A stretch of 22,610 nucleotides of DNA from CAYXZO01 sp964469505 (GCA_964469505.1 CAYXZO010000038.1:1-22610), one strand, 5' to 3'; shown: positions 8,021-15,372, counted from the first letter of the stretch. Program-made: numbers and translations. The notes: a model not told the origin generated them from the letters alone.

Positions 8021-9190
8021 ATGAAAGTCCCCCGGGTTATTAAAACTTACGACCGGCCCATCAAACTTTGGCTAGATGAGATTGACGAGGAAGCTTTAGA
8101 ACAAGCTGCGCACCTAGCCCAGTTACCCTTCACTTTCCGTCACGTGGCGTTGATGTCCGATGCCCATCCGGGCTATGGAATGCCCATCGGAGGGGTGCTG
8201 GCCACTGAGAAAGTGGTAATACCCAATGCCGTGGGCGTGGATATCGGCTGCGGCGTGACCGCTTGTCCCACTTCTTTGACGGAAATTGATCGTACGGCCC
8301 TGAAACAGATAGTGGGACTGGTTTATCGTAAAGTTCCGGTAGGTTTTGACCACCACAAGAAAGCGCAAGACGAGCGCTGGATGCCCGAGTTGCGGGGTGA
8401 CCTACCAGTTGTGGATTCCCAATATAAAAGTGCCTTGAAACAGATAGGCACTCTCGGGGGTGGCAATCATTTCATCGAAATCCAGCAGGGGGATGACGGC
8501 CGCATATGGCTGATGGTCCATTCGGGGAGTCGCAATATCGGCTACCGGGTGGCGGGGCATTATCACAAACTGGCCCGTAAACTCAATGAAAAGTGGAAAA
8601 CTCCCATCCCATCCAAATGGCAATTGGCCTACCTGCCCCTGGATTCTGAAGAAGGGCAACAGTATTGGAGGGAGATGAATTTCTGCCTGGAGTTCGCCAA
8701 AAAGAATCGAGCCCTGATTCTACAGCGAGTCAAGGAAGCGGTCGCAGAGATCATCCCGGATGTACAGTTCCCCGAACCGGCTTTGGATGTTCATCACAAT
8801 TACGCCGCAGAGGAGGAACATTTTGGAGAACAAGTCATCGTCCACCGTAAAGGCGCCATCCGCGCTCCGGCAGGAGGCAAAGGCATAATTCCAGGTTCCC
8901 AGGGGACCGCCAGTTACCTGGTGATAGGGAAGGGAAATCCAGAATCTTTTGAATCTTCTTCCCACGGTGCCGGCCGGAGGATGGGACGCAATGAAGCCCG
9001 CCGTAAGCTGGACCTGGGTGAGGAACGGCAGCGCCTGGAACAGCAGGGAATTCTACATGCTCTGAAAAGCCGCAAAGACTTGGACGAAGCCGCCACCGCC
9101 TACAAAGATATCGAAGAAGTAATCCAGTGGCAGCAGGATCTGGTGGAAGTTTACCTGAAACTGCGGCCACTGGCGGTGATCAAAGGATAA
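8021..9190 (+). CDS. rtcB: RtcB-type RNA-splicing ligase (3'-phosphate/5'-OH RNA ligase)
   Basis: RtcB joins RNA 2',3'-cyclic phosphate or 3'-phosphate ends to 5'-hydroxyl ends using GTP and Mn2+, and repairs cleaved tRNA or rRNA in bacteria. The 389-residue protein keeps the metal and catalytic residues: Asp75 and Cys77 (VDIGCG), His150 (GGGNHFIE), His167 (VHSGSRN), His259 (HHNYA) and the guanylylated His315 (SHGAGRR). Length is close to E. coli RtcB. The start ATG 8021 has only a poor ribosome binding site, but the N-terminal residues fit the family. No archease, RtcA, RtcR or RNA-repair partner is adjacent, so it appears to be a single-gene unit. Confidence 0.93.
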   Translation: MKVPRVIKTYDRPIKLWLDEIDEEALEQAAHLAQLPFTFRHVALMSDAHPGYGMPIGGVLATEKVVIPNAVGVDIGCGVTACPTSLTEIDRTALKQIVGLVYRKVPVGFDHHKKAQDERWMPELRGDLPVVDSQYKSALKQIGTLGGGNHFIEIQQGDDGRIWLMVHSGSRNIGYRVAGHYHKLARKLNEKWKTPIPSKWQLAYLPLDSEEGQQYWREMNFCLEFAKKNRALILQRVKEAVAEIIPDVQFPEPALDVHHNYAAEEEHFGEQVIVHRKGAIRAPAGGKGIIPGSQGTASYLVIGKGNPESFESSSHGAGRRMGRNEARRKLDLGEERQRLEQQGILHALKSRKDLDEAATAYKDIEEVIQWQQDLVEVYLKLRPLAVIKG

Positions 9191-9266
9191 GGCTGGGAGA
9201 CCGGAGACGGGAGAAAGGAAAACGGCAAAAACTGCGGTCTGTCCGTCGGTGGGCGGATGCGCCTTT

Positions 9267-9283
9267 CAGAGGACCGTCCTCTG
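9267..9283. repeat. 7-bp perfect palindrome in the rtcB downstream gap
   Basis: CAGAGGA-CCG-TCCTCTG. It shares the GAGGAC/GTCCTC core with the hairpin at 3805-3839, so it may be a minimal relative. The gap (9191-9403) contains nothing else apart from the promoter at its end. Confidence 0.55.
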
Positions 9284-9371
9284 TTGGTGGTCATTACACC
9301 ATTTGAACGGCGCTTTGAGAATTTTCTGAACTGTCCCTTCTCCAGACTGTTAATAATTTTTTTCTTTTTCA

Positions 9372-9401
9372 TTGGAACTTTAGTCGCTCAAAGCGTATAA
9401 T
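9372..9401 (+). promoter_or_regulatory. Sigma-70-type promoter of the Cys-rich exported peptide gene
   Basis: TTGGAA (9372-9377), an 18-base spacer and a consensus TATAAT (9396-9401). A start of transcription about 7 bases later would fall at about 9408, between or next to the two possible ATG codons (9404 and 9410). The mRNA would therefore be leaderless, which agrees with the absence of a ribosome binding site. Confidence 0.6.
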
Positions 9402-9403
9402 AA

Positions 9404-9748
9404 ATGAGAATGAGTCGCGCTTTTACATCCCTGGTTCTCATTTCCGCTTTAGTAGTAGCTCCGGCCGTGTTTGCTGATGCCTGCCATTGTGATGAAGCAG
9501 GATCTACAAGCTCGTGCATCTTTTCAGACAGTGACGGGGGATCTGATTGTGATAGTTATTGCGATTTACCGGAGTTCCTACCAAGCAAAGTCATGAATAA
9601 ACAATTGCCAAGCAGTGACAATCCTTCCTCTGCTTTTAGCATTACTGATCAAATAAATGACTCAAAAACCCAACAAATAGATCCGTTTTTCAAACAGTAT
9701 AAGATCTTCTATCGGAAAACCGCCAGCTTTTGCCCATTACTCATTTGA
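9404..9748 (+). CDS. Small Cys-rich exported protein, unknown function
   Basis: I do not recognise this 114-residue protein. It has a good signal peptide (MSRAFTSLVLISALVVAPAV, cleavage near FADA), then a CHC pair (Cys27, Cys29) and Cys38, Cys49 and Cys53 in a Ser/Asp/Gly-rich stretch, a polar middle and a final Cys110. The Cys/His/Asp cluster right after the signal peptide could bind metal or form disulfides in the periplasm. It stands at the head of the copper block, 90 bases before the DUF2231 gene, so a role in periplasmic copper binding or sensing is an inference. ATG 9410 may be the true start given the promoter position. An alternative is a lineage-specific orphan with no metal role. 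Confidence 0.6.
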   Translation: MRMSRAFTSLVLISALVVAPAVFADACHCDEAGSTSSCIFSDSDGGSDCDSYCDLPEFLPSKVMNKQLPSSDNPSSAFSITDQINDSKTQQIDPFFKQYKIFYRKTASFCPLLI

Positions 9749-9824
9749 TCCTCTTCTGACATAATCCGTAGTTGCTAGCTGCAGCTGGCTCTTAACTGGT
9801 TCTTAACCAATTATCAGAAGAGGA
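9749..9824 (+). promoter_or_regulatory. Inverted-repeat leader that can mask a ribosome binding site
   Basis: TCCTCTTCTGA (9749-9759), directly after the upstream stop codon, pairs perfectly over 11 bp with TCAGAAGAGGA (9814-9824). The right arm includes the first four bases of the AGGAGG ribosome binding site (9821-9826) of the DUF2231 gene. The loop holds a 10-bp perfect palindrome, AGCTGCAGCT (9777-9786), and a small hairpin, TGGTT-CTT-AACCA. The pairing is seen in the sequence; translational control is inferred. Confidence 0.5.
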
Positions 9825-9838
9825 GGTCGAAATAAAAG

Positions 9839-10378
9839 ATGATGTTATGGGAAATGCTAAAGTCCGGCAATATTCACCCCGTTCTAGTACATTTTCCCTT
9901 GGTATTGATGTTCCTGGCATGGGGAGCCCAAACTCTTGCATGGCTTCATAGTCGCGAACGGTGGGAAAGAAGTGCTACTTTATTATTATACCTGAGTGCC
10001 GTTTCAGCCTTGATTACCGCGACCAGTGGTTACTGGGCTGCTGATCAATTAGGACATGATGCGCCGGGGCATGAAATGGTGCATGCCCATCGGGATGTGA
10101 TGGTGCTTTTCACGGTTTTGACGATTATAACGGCGCTGCTGCTATTAATTAAACGCCTGCGCACTGGCTGGCTTAGATGGCTGATTTATACCGTCCTGTC
10201 GGTTATAATGTTATTCGGAGCTGACAGAGGAGCCAGCTTGGTTTTCCGCTATGGAATGGGGGTTAAGATGATAACTTCACCTCATCACGAGGATGTGATT
10301 GGTGATGAAGCCCATGAGGAGGACATTAGGGACACGGATCATGAAACCCATACCCATGATGAAGATGACCAACATTAA
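9839..10378 (+). CDS. DUF2231-like membrane protein with acidic His-rich tail
   Basis: A 179-residue protein with four predicted membrane segments and the HPVLVHFP motif at residues 13-20, characteristic of the DUF2231 family of predicted inner-membrane proteins; another conserved-looking His patch (GHDAPGHEMVHAHRD) lies at about 75-90. The last 30 residues are almost only His, Asp and Glu (ending THDEDDQH), a likely metal-binding tail on one side of the membrane. It precedes the copper ATPase by 83 bases, which supports a role in metal handling, but the biochemical function of DUF2231 is unknown. AGGAGG at 9821-9826 is 12 bases from ATG 9839; the second ATG at 9842 is equally possible. Confidence 0.8.
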   Translation: MMLWEMLKSGNIHPVLVHFPLVLMFLAWGAQTLAWLHSRERWERSATLLLYLSAVSALITATSGYWAADQLGHDAPGHEMVHAHRDVMVLFTVLTIITALLLLIKRLRTGWLRWLIYTVLSVIMLFGADRGASLVFRYGMGVKMITSPHHEDVIGDEAHEEDIRDTDHETHTHDEDDQH

Positions 10379-10461
10379 TTATGGTCATTGTTCTAGCACC
10401 CGTTCTTTTAAAATTGGAATAGGTGCTTAAATGAACCTTTGAGATATGAGGGGTTACTGAT

Positions 10462-13083
10462 ATGAGTACTTATGAAGAACACGCTTCAACTTCCAAAATT
10501 CTGGATCCGGTTTGCGGTATGGAAGTGAAGGCGGAAGGTGAAGGGGTCAAATACCAGGGGAAAACTTATTACTTCTGCTCGGATTACTGTCTGGAAAAGT
10601 TTAAAGCTGATCCCCAGGCTTACGTGGCGGAAGAACATACCCATAAACACATTGACCCCGTGTGCGGTATGGAGGTTACTTCCCACGACCGGCAGGTGAC
10701 CATTGATGGCCAAACGTTTTATTTCTGCTCCGATTATTGTCTGGAAAAATTCCAGGCAGATCCCGGTAGTTTCGGGAAAAAGGCTGTCACCAATGAATAC
10801 GAAGATCCGGTGTGCGGGATGAAGGTGACCTCCACGGCAATCGCCGCAGAGTATCAGGGGCAGACATATTATTTCTGCTCGGCTCACTGTCAGGCGAAGT
10901 TTGTGGCGGAGCCTAAGAGATACCTGGAGCCTGAATCGGCGCCACCGGAACAACCCCCGGTAAAGGGCGCAAATGTGCGCTACACCTGCCCTATGCACCC
11001 GGAGGTAGTTCAAGATCATCCTGGCCCTTGTCCCAAATGTGGGATGGCGTTAGAGCCGATGACCATTAGCCGCGAGAGCGGCGATGAGAATCCCGAGTAT
11101 GAGGATATGCTCCGCCGCTTCAAGTGGAGTATGGTTCTTACTATTCCCCTGCTCCTGGCAGTAATGTGGGAGATGGTTTCCAAAGCCAGTTGGATGAACA
11201 GTGGTTGGTTTATCTGGGCTCAGCTTGTACTCGGCACCCCCGTCGTTTTATGGGGCGGTCGGCCCTTCTTCGAGCGGGCTTGGATATCAATTCGGACCTG
11301 GAATCTGAACATGTTCACCCTGATCGGGATTGGAACAGGGGTGGCCTACGTGTACAGCGTAATAGCGGTCATTTTCCCTGGAATTTTTCCCGAAGCCTTT
11401 CGAGATGCCGAAGGAAGAGTCGCGGTTTACTTTGAAGCTGCCGCTACCATCGTGACGTTGGTGCTCTTGGGACAGGTGCTGGAACTCAGGGCGCGTAGTC
11501 GTACTTCTCAGGCTCTCAAGGAGTTGCTGGAATTGGCTCCGCGGGTGGCTCGTAGGGTAAGGCCGGACGGCACCGAGGAGGAAGTGCCCCTAGAAGTGGT
11601 GCAAAAGGGCGATATCCTGCGCGTCCGTCCCGGCGAGAAGGTCCCCGTGGACGGGGTGGTGCTGGAAGGTCAGAGTTATATCGACGAATCCATGCTCACA
11701 GGTGAGCCTTTGCCGGTAGCCAAAGGGCCCGAAGACTATGTCACCGGTGGTACGGTGAACGGTAATGGTTCTTTTTTGATGCGGGCAGAAAAAGTAGGGG
11801 ACGAGACCCTGCTTTCCCGCATCGTGGAACTGGTAGCGCAAGCCCAGCGCAGCCGAGCTCCCATTCAAAAGGTAGCCGATAAAGCAGCGGCCTATTTTGT
11901 GCCGGCGGTGGTGATAATCGCCGTCATTACTTTTATAGTTTGGGCGTTGGTAGGACCCAGTCCCCGATTGGCTTATGCGCTGGTTAATGCCGTGGCGGTG
12001 CTAATTATCGCTTGCCCCTGCGCCCTTGGACTAGCCACGCCGATTTCCATTATGGTAGGAACCGGCCGCGGCGCACGAGCGGGAATTCTCATTAAGAACG
12101 CAGAAGCTCTGGAATTGATGGAAAAAGCCCAGGTTTTGGTAACTGATAAAACCGGCACTCTGACTGAAGGCAATCCTCGCGTAGTTTCCATCTATCCCGC
12201 CGAAGGATTGGACGAAAATACTCTACTGCGAATTGCTGCAGCCGCTGAGAAGAGTAGCGAGCATCCCCTGGCCAGAGCCGTAGTCAACGCCGCCAAAGAC
12301 CGGGAGTTGGCCGACGGAACAGCTGAGGATTTCCGGGCCATACCCGGGAAAGGTGTAACAGCTAAAGTGAATGGTGACCAGGTTCTGGTAGGCAAAGCTG
12401 CTTTTTTGCGAGAACAGGGAGTTCAGCTAGATGCCCTTCGATCTGAAGCGGAGCAAGAGCTGGAAAAAGGGGGGACTCTCATATATGTAGCCCGAAACGG
12501 AAAGCTCGCCGGCTTCCTAGTGGTCACCGATCCCATCAAGGAGACCACTCCCACCGCGATAAAGGAATTGCATCAGGAAGGGATGAAAGTGGTCATGTTA
12601 ACGGGGGATCAGGAACAGACGGCTCGCAAGGTGGCCAGACAGTTGGGAATCGATGAGGTTTATGCTGAAGTGCTACCGGATGAAAAACATCAGGTAGTGG
12701 AGAAATTTCAGAAGCAAGGTTACCTGGTGGCTATGGCCGGAGACGGTATCAATGACGCTCCTGCTTTGGCGCAGGCTGACGTGGGAATTGCCATGGGCTC
12801 CGGAACGGACATCGCCATGGAAAGCGCTGAAATTACTTTAGTTAAAGGTGACCTAAGAGGTATTGTGCGGGCCCGTCGGCTGAGCCGAGCGGTTATGCGC
12901 AATATTCGCCAGAATTTGTTCTGGGCTTTCGCTTACAACAGCCTGGGCGTACCAATTGCTGCGGGGGTGTTGTACCCTGTATTTGGATTACTGTTGAGTC
13001 CCATTATCGCAGCTGCAGCCATGAGTTTCAGCTCGGTATCGGTGATCAGCAACGCCCTACGCTTGCGTAAGGTTAAACTATAA
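10462..13083 (+). CDS. copA: Copper-type P1B ATPase with three N-terminal YHS domains
   Basis: An 873-residue ATP-driven exporter, most likely of Cu(I). The N-terminus has three tandem YHS domains (about 14-57, 64-108, 114-157), each with DPVCGM and a YYFCS/FYFCS...C pair. A heavy-metal-binding domain follows (YTCPMHPEV...CPKCGM, 174-195). The ATPase core starts near residue 222. It has the CPC transmembrane metal site (518-520), phosphorylation Asp562 in DKTGTLT, the hinge GDGINDAPAL near 760, and MSFSSVSVISNALRL with AYNSLG in the last helices, which point to the P1B-1 copper subgroup. It lacks a classical CxxC HMA domain. Substrate by homology; Ag(I) is possible. Ribosome binding site GAGGGG precedes ATG 10462. 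Confidence 0.93.
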   Translation: MSTYEEHASTSKILDPVCGMEVKAEGEGVKYQGKTYYFCSDYCLEKFKADPQAYVAEEHTHKHIDPVCGMEVTSHDRQVTIDGQTFYFCSDYCLEKFQADPGSFGKKAVTNEYEDPVCGMKVTSTAIAAEYQGQTYYFCSAHCQAKFVAEPKRYLEPESAPPEQPPVKGANVRYTCPMHPEVVQDHPGPCPKCGMALEPMTISRESGDENPEYEDMLRRFKWSMVLTIPLLLAVMWEMVSKASWMNSGWFIWAQLVLGTPVVLWGGRPFFERAWISIRTWNLNMFTLIGIGTGVAYVYSVIAVIFPGIFPEAFRDAEGRVAVYFEAAATIVTLVLLGQVLELRARSRTSQALKELLELAPRVARRVRPDGTEEEVPLEVVQKGDILRVRPGEKVPVDGVVLEGQSYIDESMLTGEPLPVAKGPEDYVTGGTVNGNGSFLMRAEKVGDETLLSRIVELVAQAQRSRAPIQKVADKAAAYFVPAVVIIAVITFIVWALVGPSPRLAYALVNAVAVLIIACPCALGLATPISIMVGTGRGARAGILIKNAEALELMEKAQVLVTDKTGTLTEGNPRVVSIYPAEGLDENTLLRIAAAAEKSSEHPLARAVVNAAKDRELADGTAEDFRAIPGKGVTAKVNGDQVLVGKAAFLREQGVQLDALRSEAEQELEKGGTLIYVARNGKLAGFLVVTDPIKETTPTAIKELHQEGMKVVMLTGDQEQTARKVARQLGIDEVYAEVLPDEKHQVVEKFQKQGYLVAMAGDGINDAPALAQADVGIAMGSGTDIAMESAEITLVKGDLRGIVRARRLSRAVMRNIRQNLFWAFAYNSLGVPIAAGVLYPVFGLLLSPIIAAAAMSFSSVSVISNALRLRKVKL

Positions 13084-13130
13084 ATGCACAATCAAGGCAC
13101 TTCAAGCCGTAATCAAACCGAGGAGGTATA

Positions 13131-13529
13131 ATGATGACTTTTTGGGCAAACACAGCTTTCGCTTTACTCTTATTGGCATTAGCCAGTGGATTTCTAGTGT
13201 TGGTGAAGGCAAAGAAACAAGATGAACCGGTTGTCAAGAGTATCGGGGTTTTCCTGGGATATGCTATAATGGTTCTGTCCATTGTAGGAATACTTTGCAC
13301 AACCTATTACAGTTTCCGCTACTGGGAAGACGGATATTACAAGCGACCCCTTGGCGCCAGAGGCTGGCACCAGGAAGAATGTCGCCCATACATGATGAAG
13401 CACATGGGACCTGGGGGTATGCAAGACACCATGGGTCCTATGCATCGGGCGAGACATGGTAAAGGAATGATGAAGCCCATGCCGCCGGGTAGCAATTCTC
13501 AAGATAATATGAATGATTCGGACGATTGA
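13131..13529 (+). CDS. Small membrane protein with Met/His-rich tail
   Basis: A 132-residue protein with two membrane segments (about 3-25 and 38-58). The polar C-terminus is rich in Met, His, Gly and Pro (for example YMMKHMGPGGM and KGMMKPMPPG), a composition typical of copper- or silver-binding tails such as those in PcoE/CopC-type proteins, although no family match is recognised. It lies 47 bases after copA with a perfect AGGAGG at 13121-13126; ATG 13134 (spacing 7) is at least as likely a start as ATG 13131 (spacing 4). The role is inferred: metal capture or chaperoning next to the exporter. Confidence 0.75.
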   Translation: MMTFWANTAFALLLLALASGFLVLVKAKKQDEPVVKSIGVFLGYAIMVLSIVGILCTTYYSFRYWEDGYYKRPLGARGWHQEECRPYMMKHMGPGGMQDTMGPMHRARHGKGMMKPMPPGSNSQDNMNDSDD

Positions 13530-13544
13530 GTAGCGGAGGAAACT

Positions 13545-13754
13545 ATGCCTTGGATGACAGGTCATTTTGGAATGTTCTTGTGGGGAATATTCTGGTGGGT
13601 GTTAATTATTGGTGGTATCTACTTGGTGTTTCGCCTTTTACGCACCGATGAGACCAGACCCTATGAAACTCCCCTGGACATTCTGAAAAAACGGTATGCG
13701 CGGGGTGAAATCACAGCCGAGGAATTCCAGCGCATGAAAGAGGAACTACGCTAA
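13545..13754 (+). CDS. SHOCT-domain small membrane protein
   Basis: A 69-residue protein with one very hydrophobic, Trp-rich membrane segment (about 8-31). The C-terminal SHOCT domain (about 41-69) shows the usual LDILKKRYARGEITAEEF pattern. SHOCT domains are short C-terminal helices thought to mediate oligomerisation; single-TM SHOCT proteins often accompany heavy-metal ATPases. It starts 15 bases after the Met/His-rich gene, with GGAGG ahead of ATG 13545, and is the last gene before a strong terminator, so it closes the copper operon. Confidence 0.85.
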   Translation: MPWMTGHFGMFLWGIFWWVLIIGGIYLVFRLLRTDETRPYETPLDILKKRYARGEITAEEFQRMKEELR

Positions 13755-13773
13755 TAGTAAAAAGATTAACTTT

Positions 13774-13811
13774 AAGCGCCCTGGGAGATATTTTTCCGGG
13801 GCGCTTTTTTT
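13774..13811 (+). terminator. Rho-independent terminator of the copper operon
   Basis: AAGCGCCC/GGGCGCTT stem, extended by a T-G and two G-C pairs, with an A/T-rich loop and a run of seven T (13805-13811). It lies 20 bases after the SHOCT stop codon. Confidence 0.92.
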
Positions 13812-13832
13812 AACGGATTGAAGGAGCTTGAT

Positions 13833-14219
13833 ATGAGTTACTATTTCAGTAAAAAAGTGGGCATGTCCCATGAGGAAGCTATTGAGGCCGTGACTGAAGC
13901 TTTGAAAAAGGAAGGTTTTGGTATTCTAACTACCATTGATGTCAAAGCCACTTTGAAGAAAAAACTGGGAGTAGATTATCGCAAATACGATATCCTTGGG
14001 GCTTGTAATCCACCTTTTGCCAAAAAAGCATTAGATGCCGAGCCCTGGGTGGGATTGATGTTACCCTGTAATGTGGTGGTCCAGGAAACTGAGGACGGTC
14101 AGGTTGAAGTGGGGGTCATTGATCCCATTGCCTCCATGCAAGCCATTGCAAATCCAGCTCTGGCGGATATAGCTGGGGAGGTGCGAGATAAACTCAAGGC
14201 AGTACTGGAAAGCTTATAA
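13833..14219 (+). CDS. DUF302 family protein
   Basis: A 128-residue cytosolic protein of the DUF302 family, seen in the N-terminal pattern YYFSKKVGMSHEEAIEAVTEALKKEGFGIL and the central YKILGACNPPFA-type motif (here YDILGACNPPFAKKAL), with LPCNVVV later. The function is not established; members form a small alpha/beta fold and often appear beside metal or sulfur genes. ATG 13833 is chosen because AAGGAG at 13821-13826 lies 6 bases upstream; a longer TTG start at 13818 would overlap that site. It follows the copper-operon terminator directly and precedes the GDT1-like gene by 18 bases, so the two probably share a transcript. Confidence 0.88.
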   Translation: MSYYFSKKVGMSHEEAIEAVTEALKKEGFGILTTIDVKATLKKKLGVDYRKYDILGACNPPFAKKALDAEPWVGLMLPCNVVVQETEDGQVEVGVIDPIASMQAIANPALADIAGEVRDKLKAVLESL

Positions 14220-14237
14220 AAAATAGGAAGTTGTGGA

Positions 14238-14513
14238 GTGGAGCTGCTAAAGATAATAGGTTTAAGTTTTGTAACTATTTTTCTGGCAGAGTTAGGGGAT
14301 AAAACTCAGCTGGCGGTGTTGGTGCTGCGTAGCCGGGGCTGGTCATGGCCTGCCGTGTTCTCAGGGGCCATGTTAGCCTTTGCCGTACTTACCCTGCTGG
14401 CACTTTTATTCGGAGGATTTCTTCAGAGCCGTGTGTCACCGGCTTTAATACGCAAATTTGCTGCGGTTTTGTTCGTTGTGCTTGGGGTTGGGATCTGGTT
14501 CGATAAACTCTAG
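14238..14513 (+). CDS. Half-size GDT1/UPF0016 (TMEM165-like) cation transporter
   Basis: A 91-residue membrane protein with three hydrophobic helices and the family signature E-x-G-D-K-T at residues 18-23 (AELGDKTQ). GDT1/TMEM165/MneA proteins export Mn2+ or Ca2+ in exchange for H+. The usual protein is two such units fused; here only one unit is present and no second half is adjacent, so it would have to work as a homodimer or pair with a unit encoded elsewhere. The start is GTG 14238. The cation is not determinable from sequence; Mn2+ is the usual substrate of bacterial members. Confidence 0.85.
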   Translation: MELLKIIGLSFVTIFLAELGDKTQLAVLVLRSRGWSWPAVFSGAMLAFAVLTLLALLFGGFLQSRVSPALIRKFAAVLFVVLGVGIWFDKL

Positions 14514-14598
14514 CTCCACTTCCCAAAGGCAGCCCAGCAGCGGCTCCGGAGCGCTGTCTGTAGCCCTCGATAAAAGCAAAAGATACAGCGTGCCCATA

Positions 14599-14636
14599 AG
14601 AAAGCGGTTTAATCAATGGGGCGCGCTTTCTATACT
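14599..14636 (+). promoter_or_regulatory. Inverted repeat over a possible promoter
   Basis: AGAAAGCG (14599-14606) and CGCTTTCT (14624-14631) form an 8-bp perfect inverted repeat with a 17-base centre. A -10-like TATACT begins at 14631, and a poor -35 (TTTAAT, 14608-14613) lies 17 bases upstream. The layout resembles an operator around a promoter for the phosphate operon, but the weak -35 keeps this tentative. The rest of the gap 14514-14598 shows nothing convincing. Confidence 0.35.
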
Positions 14637-14658
14637 ATCGAGCGAAGGAGGAGTAAAA

Positions 14659-14847
14659 ATGGCGGATATTTACAAATTCAAGCTCGATAAGAATGAAGTT
14701 TTGGTGTTTAAGGAACTTCTTACCAAGTTGAAATCAAGGGAACCCACTATTCAGATACGTCTTAACGGTGAAATTCGCGGTTTAGCCCAGAACCTCCTGG
14801 AAGAACTGCACCACCAGGAAGAATTCTACAAATATGACCGCTGGTGA
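14659..14847 (+). CDS. Small protein of unknown function, first gene of the phosphate operon
   Basis: I do not recognise this 62-residue protein. It is soluble, charged and predicted mostly helical (ADIYKFKLDKNEVLVFKELL...NLLEELHHQEEF), without Cys or a membrane segment. GGAGGA lies 5 bases before ATG 14659, a strong start; the same frame is open further upstream, but that part has no ribosome binding site. It overlaps the start of the CYTH gene by 14 bases, so translation is probably coupled. It could be a small regulator or partner of the triphosphatase. Confidence 0.7.
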   Translation: MADIYKFKLDKNEVLVFKELLTKLKSREPTIQIRLNGEIRGLAQNLLEELHHQEEFYKYDRW

Positions 14848-15328
14848 GGGACAGAATCTCGAAATAGAACGCAAGTTCCTGGTAATCCCGGAGAAAGTGC
14901 CCTTACCGGCAAGGGGGGAGAGAATAATACAGGGCTATTTATCACTTTCACCATTGCGGGTAGTACGAGTAAGAATTGCCGAACAACGGGCTTTTCTAAC
15001 CATCAAAGGACCTCCTCGTGGTCCTGAGCATTTCGAGTGGGAGCGAGAGTTGGAATTGGACACTGCGCGCTATATGCTGAATCATCTAGCCCTCAGGCCG
15101 CTGATTGAAAAGGAACGTTTTTGCATTCCTTATGAAGGTCATACCTGGGAAGTTGATGTTTTTCATGGAGCAAACGAGGGGCTTTGGTTGGCGGAGATTG
15201 AGTTGAAACGGGTCGAAGAGGAGTTCCAATTGCCCCCTTGGGTGGGAGAGGAAGTTACCGGAGATTTCCGCTATCTGAACATCAGTCTGGTGCGCTGGCC
15301 CTATTCTGCCTGGCAAGTTTTTAGCTGA
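14834..15328 (+). CDS. CYTH-domain triphosphate tunnel metalloenzyme (probable inorganic triphosphatase)
   Basis: A 164-residue single-domain CYTH protein. The tunnel residues are all visible: EIERKF (10-15), Arg pairs in RVVRVRI, Lys in FLTIKG, WEREL, EKERF, WEVDVF and AEIEL. The C-terminal pattern PPWVGEEVTGDFRYLNISL resembles the short NeuTTM-type proteins, which hydrolyse inorganic tripolyphosphate with a divalent metal. Other CYTH enzymes act on thiamine triphosphate or make cAMP, so the substrate is inferred. The location ahead of a DUF47 protein and a PiT transporter favours polyphosphate/phosphate metabolism. The start overlaps the preceding small gene. Confidence 0.85.
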   Translation: MTAGEGQNLEIERKFLVIPEKVPLPARGERIIQGYLSLSPLRVVRVRIAEQRAFLTIKGPPRGPEHFEWERELELDTARYMLNHLALRPLIEKERFCIPYEGHTWEVDVFHGANEGLWLAEIELKRVEEEFQLPPWVGEEVTGDFRYLNISLVRWPYSAWQVFS

Positions 15329-15372
15329 TCTGAGTATCGGGAGTCCTGGTTTTAAGATAGGGAGGATTATTT

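Noticed and set aside
10395..10427. AGCACC...GGTGCT inverted repeat upstream of copA as a copper-regulator operator
   Set aside because: The arms are only 6 bp with a 21-base centre, and no matching -35/-10 pair or known CueR/CsoR pattern was found.
10486..11019. 177-codon minus-strand frame opposite the YHS domains of copA
   Set aside because: It is a shadow of the repeated YHS coding sequence on the other strand, without supporting signals.
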